Source of the DNA: an uncultured Synergistales bacterium
GTDB taxonomy: Bacteria > Synergistota > Synergistia > Synergistales > Aminobacteriaceae
Assembly: GCA_905233295.1 (NCBI GenBank)
Contig: CAJODX010000015.1
Coordinates: forward strand, 1-14,169
Length of the DNA: 14,169 nucleotides
Reading direction: 5' to 3'
Shown: positions 7,271-14,169 of the stretch, one piece after another
How the letters are laid out: every line of letters starts with the position of its first letter
Numbering within the stretch: position 1 is the stretch's first letter
Translations under genes and position numbers: made by a program
The notes under the pieces: model-generated
Seen by the model: the letters and a program-made list of their open reading frames with translations, nothing else
Databases searched by the model: none
Told to the model about the DNA's origin: nothing

Positions 7271-8629
7271 ATGGCACGAACGGCAATGGAAGAGCGGCAC
7301 GATTATATGACAAAAACTCCAGTCCGCCGTCTTATATGTACTCTCTCAGTTCCGACTATTATCAGCATGATGGTTACGAATTTATATAACATGGCTGATA
7401 CGTTTTTTGTCGGAAGAATTTCTACACAGGCTACAGCCGCGGTAGGAATAGTTTTATCTTTAATGAACATAATTCAGGCAATAGGATTTTTCTGCGGACA
7501 CGGCTCAGGCAATTACGTTTCGAGAAAACTCGGCGCAGGTGAAATTAAGGAAGCTGAAGAGATGGCTTCAACGGGTTTTGCTCTCGCGTTCGTACTCGGA
7601 ACAGTTATTCTCGCGGCTGGGATTCTGAATCTCAAGCGGCTTTCCGTTCTTCTCGGCGCAACGCACTCGATAATAAAAGATACGAAAGATTATATGCGCG
7701 TGATTTTAATCGGAACTCCTTTTATGACTTCGCAGCTCGTCATCAACAACCAGCTCAGATTTCAGGGCGCGGCGTTTTATGCAATGGTCGGGCTTGTCAG
7801 CGGAGCAATTTTGAATATTTTTCTCGACCCTCTGTTAATTTTCACGTTCGGTCTCGGTGTCAGCGGCGCGGCGATTGCAACAATATTAAGCCAGATTGTG
7901 AGCTTTTTTATTCTTTTCTACGGAACAACGAAAGGCGCAAACATAAAAATTCATTTCAAAAATATAAAATTCAATTCACATTATCTTCTTCAAATCGTGA
8001 ACGGAGGCACACCGTCTCTAGCAAGAAACGCCCTGATAAGTTTCTCGGGCATATTGCTGAACAGGACGGCGGGCATCATCGCAGGAGACGCGGCAATCGC
8101 GGGAATGTCAGTCGTTAATCGCGTAATGATGTTTGCAAACTCCGCGTTAATCGGCTTCGGTCAGGGCTATCAGCCTGTGTGCAGCTACAATTACGGCGCA
8201 GGACTTCACGGAAGAGTTAAGCAGGGTTATAAATTCTGCGTCTTTTACGGAACTTTATTTTTGCTCGGACTTGCGGTTGTTTGTTCGTTCAAGTCGGAAG
8301 AGATTGTCAGATTTTTCCGCGATGACCCGAAAGTAATTTTAATCGGCAGTGTTGCACTGCGCTGGCAGATGTTTTCAATGCCTCTGAACGCTCTTATAGT
8401 CCTGTCGAACATGATGTTGCAGTCAATAGGCAAAGGCGTTAGAGCGACTATAACAGCGTCGGCACGTTCGGGAATATTTTTCATTCCGGCGATTTTAATT
8501 CTTTCGAGACTTTACGGACTTACAGGAGTTGAACTCGCCCAGCCTGTTGCCGATGTCTTGGCGTTCATGCTTGCAATACCGCTGACTTTTTCAGTGTGGC
8601 GCGAAATGAATAACGTGCTGAGTTCATAA
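7271..8629 (+). CDS. MATE family efflux transporter
   Basis: Multidrug and toxic compound extrusion protein of the cytoplasmic membrane, expected to export cationic or other small molecules using a Na+ or H+ gradient. 452 residues, standard for the family, with about twelve hydrophobic segments in two homologous halves. The first half has the usual pattern: NLYNMADTFFVGR (about 38-50) in the first helix, then GHGSGNYVSRKLGAGE (about 76-91), typical of the loop after helix 2. The second half carries FGQGYQPVCSYNYGAG near 297-312, the matching signature. Start ATG at 7271 has AAGGTG 10 nt upstream; an in-frame ATG at 7286 is an alternative. It is divergent from the phosphate cotransporter and 87 bp from the following permease, with no terminator visible between. 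Substrate is unknown; the sequence recalls the MepA-like branch. Confidence 0.93.
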   Translation: MARTAMEERHDYMTKTPVRRLICTLSVPTIISMMVTNLYNMADTFFVGRISTQATAAVGIVLSLMNIIQAIGFFCGHGSGNYVSRKLGAGEIKEAEEMASTGFALAFVLGTVILAAGILNLKRLSVLLGATHSIIKDTKDYMRVILIGTPFMTSQLVINNQLRFQGAAFYAMVGLVSGAILNIFLDPLLIFTFGLGVSGAAIATILSQIVSFFILFYGTTKGANIKIHFKNIKFNSHYLLQIVNGGTPSLARNALISFSGILLNRTAGIIAGDAAIAGMSVVNRVMMFANSALIGFGQGYQPVCSYNYGAGLHGRVKQGYKFCVFYGTLFLLGLAVVCSFKSEEIVRFFRDDPKVILIGSVALRWQMFSMPLNALIVLSNMMLQSIGKGVRATITASARSGIFFIPAILILSRLYGLTGVELAQPVADVLAFMLAIPLTFSVWREMNNVLSS

Positions 8630-8647
8630 TATAAAATAAAAGACGAA

Positions 8648-8656
8648 TGATATAAT
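8648..8656 (+). promoter_or_regulatory. Extended -10 promoter for the APC permease gene
   Basis: TGATATAAT: TG, one base, then a perfect TATAAT. No clear -35. It lies in the 87-bp gap after the MATE gene, predicting a leader of about 54 nt. The permease can thus be expressed on its own even if MATE transcripts read through. Confidence 0.55.
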
Positions 8657-8716
8657 TCAATCAAAGTTTTCAGATTAAAAATTCAGAATAAAAATCTAAA
8701 AGGATTCGATTCAAAA

Positions 8717-10327
8717 ATGTTTCTGACAAGTTTTGACAAAAACAATAAAAAACAGCAACTGCGCAGAGAGCTTACTCCCCTGAACGTTTGGGCTTTGTCT
8801 TTCGGCTGTGTTATAGGCTGGAGCGCGTATGTAATGCCCAGCGGACTTTTTTTGCCCAGCGCAGGACCTCTAGGGACTATCATAGCTATGGAGCTTACAA
8901 CCATCACAATGTTGGTAATCTCTTACAGCTACGGGTACATGATAAAAAAATTTCCGACAGCCGGCGGCGAATTTATTTTCGCAAAAATGGCTTTCGGAGA
9001 CTGGCACGGATTTTTCTGCGCGTGGTTTCTGGGTCTTTCTTACATTGCCGTTATTCCGTTGAACGCGACGGCTTTGAATTTAATAATGCGTGCGATGTTC
9101 GGAGATTTATTTCAGTTTGGATTTCATTACACGATAGCGGGCTACGATGTTTATATGGGCGAAATACTGGTTGCGCTTGCGGCAATCGGAATTTTATTTT
9201 TCATAACATCAAAAGGAGTTCTCGTAACAGGGAAACTTCAGACTTTTATGGTTTTCATTCTTCTCGGCGGAATTTTTATAATCCTTGGCGCGGCGGTTTT
9301 TAGTCCGATAGCTGTATCGTCAAATCTTCACCCGATGTTTCTGCCTGCGACTGGAAATTTCATTAAGGGATTTTTCGCACAGATAGTCGCGGTTTTAGTA
9401 ACGGGTCCGCAGTCTTTCGTCGGATTTGACACTGTGCCCCAGTTTATCGAAGAAACAAATTTTTCGTCCAATAAAATCAAAGTTATCATGGACATGACGA
9501 TAATAGCCGGAAGTTTCGTTTATGTTGCTCTGACGATTCTTGCGTGTTCAGTCTTTCCAGAGGGATATTCGAGCTGGTTCGAGTATGTCAGCGACATTCC
9601 AAATTTAACGGGCGTAAAGTCAATAGCGACCCTCAACGCCGCTTATATGTTGCTTGGAACGACAGGACTTGTAATAATATTTTTCTCTGTTATCGCGGCA
9701 ATGCTTACGGGCATCGTAGGATTTTATTCAGCGACAGCAAGACTTTTATATTCAATGTCGCGGGACGGAATGCTTCCTTCGTGGTTCAGCAAACTTAACG
9801 ACAGAGATATTCCGATTAACGCCGGAATTTTCTGCGTGTCAATGGCGGCTGTAACTTCACTTTTCGGGCGTGCAGTACTCGGCTGGGTGTTCGATATGGC
9901 ATCGGTCGGAGGTGCTGTCGGTTTTGCCTACACGTGCATGGCGGCGTGCAGATACGCGATGCAGGAACAGCGCAGAGACATTATGATTTTAGGAGCGATA
10001 GGCGCGGCACTTTCGGGAATGATGGCACTGTTGCTGTTCGTTCCGATTGAGGGCTTGAACGTATCGCTGTCTCACGAATCTTATTTAATGCTGATAGTCT
10101 GGACTGTAATAGGTGTTGCGTTCCACGTCTGGGTCGGACTTGATAAAAAAGGTCAGACAGAGTACGCGGATCTTGAGGAACTCGTCAAAAAATCACTTGA
10201 AAATATTGACGTTGCGACAGAAATAAAGGCAGATGATTTTGCACCCATCAGAGATTTCGACATGGAGTGGGAATGGGGAAGCAAAGAAGACATGAGCGAA
10301 TATGACAGCGAAAACGACAAACAGTAA
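8717..10327 (+). CDS. APC superfamily amino acid permease
   Basis: Secondary transporter of the amino acid-polyamine-organocation superfamily in the cytoplasmic membrane; substrate not deducible. 536 residues with about twelve to fourteen membrane segments. The first helix has the broken-helix motif GCVIGWSAYVMPSG (30-43), which contributes to the substrate site in APC proteins. The conserved cytosolic loop, with ARLLYSMSRDGMLPSW at about 341-356, is a clear family mark. After the last helix the final 50-55 residues form an acidic, probably disordered cytosolic tail rich in Asp and Glu. The ATG at 8717 is the first start in frame; the best Shine-Dalgarno (AAAGGA, 8698-8703) lies 13 nt upstream, which is long. 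A terminator follows at 10331-10375. Such permeases would suit an amino-acid-fermenting organism, but this is inference. Confidence 0.9.
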   Translation: MFLTSFDKNNKKQQLRRELTPLNVWALSFGCVIGWSAYVMPSGLFLPSAGPLGTIIAMELTTITMLVISYSYGYMIKKFPTAGGEFIFAKMAFGDWHGFFCAWFLGLSYIAVIPLNATALNLIMRAMFGDLFQFGFHYTIAGYDVYMGEILVALAAIGILFFITSKGVLVTGKLQTFMVFILLGGIFIILGAAVFSPIAVSSNLHPMFLPATGNFIKGFFAQIVAVLVTGPQSFVGFDTVPQFIEETNFSSNKIKVIMDMTIIAGSFVYVALTILACSVFPEGYSSWFEYVSDIPNLTGVKSIATLNAAYMLLGTTGLVIIFFSVIAAMLTGIVGFYSATARLLYSMSRDGMLPSWFSKLNDRDIPINAGIFCVSMAAVTSLFGRAVLGWVFDMASVGGAVGFAYTCMAACRYAMQEQRRDIMILGAIGAALSGMMALLLFVPIEGLNVSLSHESYLMLIVWTVIGVAFHVWVGLDKKGQTEYADLEELVKKSLENIDVATEIKADDFAPIRDFDMEWEWGSKEDMSEYDSENDKQ

Positions 10328-10330
10328 GCA

Positions 10331-10375
10331 TGGAGCAGGAAGTGAAAAAAAACTTTCTGCTTCAAATTTTCTTTT
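10331..10375 (+). terminator. Rho-independent terminator after the permease gene
   Basis: A 13-bp stem pairs 10331-10343 with 10352-10364, including two G-T pairs, around an A-rich 8-nt loop. A T-rich run (AATTTTCTTTT) follows at 10365-10375. It starts 3 nt after the permease stop. The T-run runs into the gyrB -10 region. Confidence 0.65.
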
Positions 10376-10383
10376 GCTATAAT
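10375..10383 (+). promoter_or_regulatory. Extended -10 promoter for gyrB
   Basis: TGCTATAAT: TG, one base, then a perfect TATAAT. The -35 window (near 10355-10360, TTCTGC) is poor and lies in the right arm of the preceding terminator. The expected transcript start is near 10390, leaving a leader of about 34 nt. Confidence 0.6.
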
Positions 10384-10423
10384 TTCTCTTCAGAATTTAA
10401 GAGGAGCAGAATTTTTTCACAAT

Positions 10424-12343
10424 ATGGATAACAACATCACAAACACATCATCATCAAATTACGGAGCTGAAAGCATAAAAGTCCTCGAAGGACTTGAAGC
10501 CGTCAGAAAACGTCCCGGAATGTACATTGGAGACACAGGGACACGCGGACTTCATCATCTTGTTTACGAAGTCGTTGACAACTCCGTTGACGAAGCAATG
10601 GCAGGCTTCTGCGATGAAATAAAAATCACAATTCATACAGACGAGAGCATCAGCGTTCAGGATAACGGGCGCGGCATTCCGACAGATCCTCACCCTTACA
10701 ACGGCAGACCCACAAGCGAAGTCGTTTTAACGGTTCTGCACGCCGGAGGAAAATTCGGACAGGGAGCTTACAAAGTTTCCGGCGGTCTTCACGGTGTCGG
10801 TGTCTCTGTTGTCAACGCGTTATCAGAGTGGCTTGTCGTTACAATCGCGCGAGACGGCGTTGAAAAATCACAGCGTTTTGAGCGCGGAGTTCCTGTTACG
10901 GATTTATCCGAGGGCGTTCCGGCTGACTGGCGCGGCACAAGAATAGAATATCTCCCTGACAAAGAAATTTTTGAAGATGTTCATCACTCGCTCGACACAT
11001 TAAAGAGCCGTTTCAAAGAGCTTGCGTTCCTGAATCCCGGCTTGAAAATTTCCGTTCTTGATGAACGCACCGGAGAAAGCCGCGAATATCTTTTCAAGGG
11101 CGGTATCGGAGCATTCGTCAAATATATCGACCGCGACAGAATGCCTTTGTTTGAAAATCCTGTTGTACTGTCGGGAACACGCGAAAATATTTCGATTGAT
11201 GTCGGATTTCAGTACAACGACAGCTATCAGGAACATATTTACACCTACGCGAATTTAATTCACACGATTGAAGGCGGAACTCATCTTGTCGGACTTCGCA
11301 CGGCTTTGACACGCGCAATCAATGAAGCGGCAAGAAACGCAAAAGTCCTCAGAGAAAAAGAAGAAAATCTCACTGGCGATGATCTTAAAGAAGGCTTGAC
11401 GTGCGTTCTGTCTGTAAGGCTCAGTGAACCTCAGTTTGAAGGTCAGACGAAAACGAAACTCGGGAACAGTGAAGTCCGCGGCGCAGTTGACTCTTTTATA
11501 TACGAGGGATTAATTTCAACTTTCGAGGACAGACCCGAAATCGTAAAGCCTATCGTTGAGAAGGCTATCAAGGCACGCAGAGCGCGTGAAGCTGCAAAAA
11601 AAGCCCGTGAACTCGTCCGTAAAGGCGCAATGTCGGGAATGAGCCTTCCGGGAAAACTCGCTGACTGTTCATCGAAACATGCCGAAGACACGGAGTTATA
11701 TATAGTCGAGGGAGACAGCGCGGGAGGTTCGGCAAAACAGGGACGCGACAGAACGTTTCAGGCGATATTGCCTTTACGCGGAAAAATTTTGAACGTTGAA
11801 AAGGCTCACATGGATAAAATGCTGGCGAACAGAGAAATTCAAACGATAATCACGGCTCTTGGCTGCGGTATCGGAAATGAATTTGACGCAACGAAACTCC
11901 GCTACCATAAAATAATCATTATGACAGATGCTGATGTTGACGGTGCGCATATCAGCACGCTGTTGCTGACATTTTTTTATCGCCACATGCCGGAACTTTT
12001 ATCTCAGGGATATTTGTATCTTGCACAGCCGCCGTTATACCGAGTTCAGGCTGGAAAGACTGTGAATTACTGTTACACTGACAGAGAGTTAAGACAGCAC
12101 GTTGACAGTGCGCCTGATCCTTCAAAAGTCAGTGTTCAGCGTTACAAAGGTCTTGGCGAAATGAACCCTGAACAGCTCTGGGATACGACAATGAATCCCG
12201 ACAACAGAATTTTGAAAAAAGTTGAGCTTGATGACAATTTCCTTGCTGACGAATATTTTGATATTCTGATGGGAGATAAGGTTGAGCCGCGCAGAGAGTT
12301 TATCATCGCGAATGCTCACGAAGTCAAAAATCTTGATGTTTAG
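10424..12343 (+). CDS. gyrB: DNA gyrase subunit B
   Basis: ATPase subunit of DNA gyrase (A2B2), which introduces negative supercoils in chromosomal DNA in the cytoplasm. 639 residues, the usual length for GyrB lacking the large insert of the E. coli protein. The N-terminal GHKL ATPase shows EVVDNSVDEA (E49 equals the catalytic E42 of E. coli, N53 binds Mg), QDNGRGIP (78-85), HAGGKF and GGLHGVG. The TOPRIM domain has EGDSAGG (E429) and TDADVDGAH (D502, D504, D506). The C-terminal part has QRYKGLGEMN and ends with a typical RREFI...VKNLDV. The only possible start in frame is the ATG at 10424; the Shine-Dalgarno GAGGAG (10401-10406) is 17 nt away, unusually far. gyrA is not adjacent; an LCP gene follows 53 bp downstream, probably on the same transcript. 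Confidence 0.98.
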   Translation: MDNNITNTSSSNYGAESIKVLEGLEAVRKRPGMYIGDTGTRGLHHLVYEVVDNSVDEAMAGFCDEIKITIHTDESISVQDNGRGIPTDPHPYNGRPTSEVVLTVLHAGGKFGQGAYKVSGGLHGVGVSVVNALSEWLVVTIARDGVEKSQRFERGVPVTDLSEGVPADWRGTRIEYLPDKEIFEDVHHSLDTLKSRFKELAFLNPGLKISVLDERTGESREYLFKGGIGAFVKYIDRDRMPLFENPVVLSGTRENISIDVGFQYNDSYQEHIYTYANLIHTIEGGTHLVGLRTALTRAINEAARNAKVLREKEENLTGDDLKEGLTCVLSVRLSEPQFEGQTKTKLGNSEVRGAVDSFIYEGLISTFEDRPEIVKPIVEKAIKARRAREAAKKARELVRKGAMSGMSLPGKLADCSSKHAEDTELYIVEGDSAGGSAKQGRDRTFQAILPLRGKILNVEKAHMDKMLANREIQTIITALGCGIGNEFDATKLRYHKIIIMTDADVDGAHISTLLLTFFYRHMPELLSQGYLYLAQPPLYRVQAGKTVNYCYTDRELRQHVDSAPDPSKVSVQRYKGLGEMNPEQLWDTTMNPDNRILKKVELDDNFLADEYFDILMGDKVEPRREFIIANAHEVKNLDV

Positions 12344-12396
12344 GGCACAAGATGAAAATCGCGGCTTCAATAACGCATTGAGGAGATAAAACAAAA

Positions 12397-13789
12397 ATGA
12401 AAACACTAAAAATTCTCGGAATAATTTTTATGGTTATAGCTTCGACTGTCGGCGGTGCTGCATTTCGTTTAATGGAAGTCCTCAACGATCCGAATCCTCT
12501 GCCTTTGCCTAAAACTCAGACACAGCAGAAAAATTCTCAGGCAAAACATGAAGCCGAAACCGGAAAAAATATCTCTGGCGAAGCGGAAACTGAACTCGCC
12601 GTGGCTGAAACTCCCGGACAAAATTCAAACGCAAACCCGCGGGGCAGCGTTAATGTTTTGATAGTCGGGCTTGATGACGTTGACGGCGCATCACGGACGG
12701 ACGCTCGCGATTTTCGATGCTGAAAACAAAGGTCTGAGAATTGCTTCGATACCGCGCGACTCACGGGTTTATATTCCCGGGCGGAGCTGGGACAAAATCA
12801 ATCATGCCTATGTATATGGCGGAATGAATTTGCTGCGCGAAACCCTTGTGAATTTGACGGGCATTCCGATTGACTATTTTGTGAAGGTGAATTACAAAAG
12901 TTTTCCGCGAATCATTGACGCGATTGGCGGCGTTGATATTTATGTCGAGAAAAAACTTCAATACAACGACTATTCGGGAAAATTATTCATAAATATTCCT
13001 AAGGGTCAGCAACATATGGACGGCAAAACGGCTTTAGGCTATGTCCGTTTCAGGCACGATCCTCTCGGTGATATAGGGAGAGTCAAACGCCAGCAGAAAT
13101 TTATCGACATCGTTATGCAGAAATTGAAATCGCCTTTGATAATAACGAAAATTCCGGCTCTTGTAAACGAAGTCATTGATGCGCTCGACACAGACCTAGC
13201 ACCGTTGGAGGCTCTGAAACTTTTGCAGTTCGCCAACAACATTCCGCCCGATAGAATAACGATGTTCATGGCACCGGGCAAAGTCGGCTTCAGCAAAAAC
13301 ATAAGCTACTGGATTCTGGACAACAACGCATTTTCATTGCAGCTTGCCGCGAAACTTCCTCCGGCTGACGATTCAACGCTTGAATCCCTTGAAACCGTCA
13401 ATCTTGACATTACTCCAGAAACAAAAGAAGCCGCGTATTTTGATACTGACAAACTTGACGAACTCCGAAGCCGTATTATGAGCATAAGAATTTTGAACGG
13501 GGACGGCGAAAAAGGTATCAGCAGACGTGCGGCACAGATTTTTCAGCGTATCGGAATAGAAGTTCCCTACACCGGCAACGCAAGGCATTATGACTACAAA
13601 GCATGTAGCATAATATATCCGCCTGACAGTGATGAGAGTGTCAAAGAAGGCGCGGCGGCTTTGGCGGAACTCTGCGGCATCACCAACGAGAAATTAATTC
13701 ACGCTGATCGCACAGCAACGTCTTTGACTTTAATTTTGGGGCATGACAAAAACGAACTTTTAAGAAGACTTGAAAATCTGAACGGTTAA
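12397..13789 (+). pseudogene. LCP (LytR-CpsA-Psr) family glycopolymer ligase with LytR_C domain, split by a frameshift
   Basis: LCP proteins transfer lipid-linked glycopolymers to peptidoglycan or other acceptors outside the cytoplasmic membrane. The gene is in two frames: 12397-12723 and 12671-13789. The first gives an N-terminal membrane anchor (about 5-25), a Gln/Ala/Glu-rich linker and the LCP start NVLIVGLDDVDGASRTD, then goes out of frame and stops. The second resumes with LAIFDAENKGLRIASIPRDS and continues with DKINHAYVYGG, GIPIDYFVKV, IDAIGGVDIYV and RFRHDPLGDIGRVKRQQ, all core LCP motifs. It ends with a LytR_C domain (from IRILNGDGEKG). Restoring 2 nt near 12700 would give 464 residues and the expected SRTDTLA. 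The downstream part alone lacks the anchor and the first core strand. ATG at 12397 has GAGGAG 11 nt upstream. Either a real mutation or a sequence error; the family call is firm. Confidence 0.92.
12693..12709 (+). other. Frameshift site in the LCP gene, at a tandem ACGG repeat
   Basis: The sequence reads ACGGACGGACG then CTCGCG. Frame 1 gives Ser-Arg-Thr-Asp up to 12702 and the correct downstream frame begins with CTC at 12704. LCP proteins have Arg-x-Asp followed by Thr or Ser here, so loss of one AC from an ancestral GACACGCTC is the simplest change. An inserted G is the other option. Confidence 0.8.
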
Positions 13790-13793
13790 TCAT

Positions 13794-13825
13794 CAAAATA
13801 AAGTCCCCCATGCCTGACGGGGGAC
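13794..13825 (-). terminator. Terminator hairpin of the cupin gene, between convergent genes
   Basis: GTCCCCC (13803-13809) pairs perfectly with GGGGGAC (13819-13825) around a 9-nt loop. On the minus strand the stem is followed by TTTATTTTG, a T-rich tract, so it terminates the cupin transcript. On the plus strand no T-run follows directly, so it would be a weaker stop for the LCP transcript. Confidence 0.7.
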
Positions 13826-13841
13826 ACCGCTTTGTGAACGA

Positions 13842-14169
13842 TTATTTTAATTTCCCGTATTCTTCCGCGGGCAAAAATCCGAGCCACGTTGTGCTTGTAT
13901 CTTCGCCGGGAACTTCAACGGCAAGATGTTGAAACCAAGAATCTTTTGCAGCACCGTGCCAGTGTTTGACATTCGCAGGAATGTTCACGACATCACCGGG
14001 TTTTAATTCGCGGGCTTCTTTGCCTTCCTCCTGATACCAGCCACGACCTGAAACTACAATTAAAATCTGTCCGCCGTCTTTAGTGGCGTGATGAATGTGC
14101 CACTCGTTGTAGCAGCCAGGTTCAAATGTTACGTTGAAAATTCCGACCTGCTGAGTTGAAACAGGCGCG
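13842..14169 (-). CDS. Cupin domain protein (5' end outside window)
   Basis: The last 108 residues plus the TAA stop are present; the start lies beyond the right edge. The visible part is a complete small beta-barrel cupin. Motif 1 is GCYNEWHIHHATKDGGQ, with a His cluster and a Gln, and motif 2 is PGDVVNIPANVKHWHGA. Together they supply the usual metal-binding histidines. It ends ...WLGFLPAEEYGKLK. The pattern matches cupins often fused to, or encoded beside, carboxymuconolactone decarboxylase-like (AhpD-type) domains, so the missing N-terminal part may hold such a domain; that is inference. The substrate is unknown. It converges on the LCP gene, with a hairpin terminator between. Confidence 0.87.
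   Translation of the reverse strand, partial: APVSTQQVGIFNVTFEPGCYNEWHIHHATKDGGQILIVVSGRGWYQEEGKEARELKPGDVVNIPANVKHWHGAAKDSWFQHLAVEVPGEDTSTTWLGFLPAEEYGKLK

Noticed and set aside
8665..8700. Possible AGATT/AATCT stem in the permease leader
   Set aside because: It has five A/T-rich base pairs around a long loop; too weak to propose a riboswitch or attenuator.
8788..9303. 171-codon open frame overlapping the APC permease
   Set aside because: It is in another frame of a well-supported permease. The product is Arg/Cys-rich without any motif.
10383..10406. Possible hairpin masking the gyrB Shine-Dalgarno (CTCTT pairing with AAGAG)
   Set aside because: The predicted transcript start, near 10390, lies at or after the left arm, so the hairpin would not exist in the mRNA. 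The stem is also only five firm base pairs.
12352..12381. Nine-codon mini-ORF in the gyrB-LCP gap, ending on the LCP Shine-Dalgarno
   Set aside because: It has no convincing ribosome site of its own, and so short an ORF is expected by chance. No leader-peptide residue pattern is seen.
1..14169. tRNA, rRNA, riboswitch, CRISPR, insertion sequence or attachment-site signals
   Set aside because: None could be supported on either strand. Coding density is high and all gaps are under 100 bp.

Overview
The window is chromosomal housekeeping DNA from a bacterium of moderate to low GC. Codons often end in A or T, Shine-Dalgarno sites are clear, and TTG starts are common. Genes usual in Gram-positive envelopes (an LCP/LytR glycopolymer ligase and a YvyF-like zinc-ribbon protein) sit beside PBP1C, which is best known from diderms. 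With an amino-acid permease and a DUF3536-type GH57 protein, this fits an anaerobic diderm such as a Synergistota member. That placement is inference from gene content only.

The left half (1-7169) is all on the minus strand. Read in transcription order it holds a Na+/phosphate cotransporter with a PhoU-like tail, then penicillin-binding protein 1C 4 nt downstream. After a likely internal promoter comes a small zinc-ribbon/HTH protein resembling YvyF, whose stop overlaps the start of a type IV prepilin peptidase. A GH57 glycoside hydrolase follows and runs off the left edge. Three of these five genes start with TTG.

A 95-bp divergent intergenic region near 7176-7270 carries two face-to-face promoters that seem to occlude each other. 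The right half is on the plus strand: a MATE efflux pump, an APC-type amino-acid permease, a terminator, gyrB with its own extended -10 promoter, and an LCP-family gene co-directional with gyrB. The LCP gene is split by a frameshift inside its conserved Arg-x-Asp motif. A convergent cupin gene enters from the right edge, and a GC-rich hairpin separates it from the LCP gene.

The genes form no single pathway. Envelope building (PBP1C, LCP), surface secretion (prepilin peptidase) and membrane transport (phosphate, drug/metabolite, amino acid) dominate. No intergenic stretch reaches 300 bases. I saw no RNA genes, mobile elements, CRISPR arrays or long repeats. I found no convincing new biological system; the points most worth checking are the LCP frameshift, the overlapping divergent promoters, and the translational coupling of the YvyF-like protein to the prepilin peptidase.
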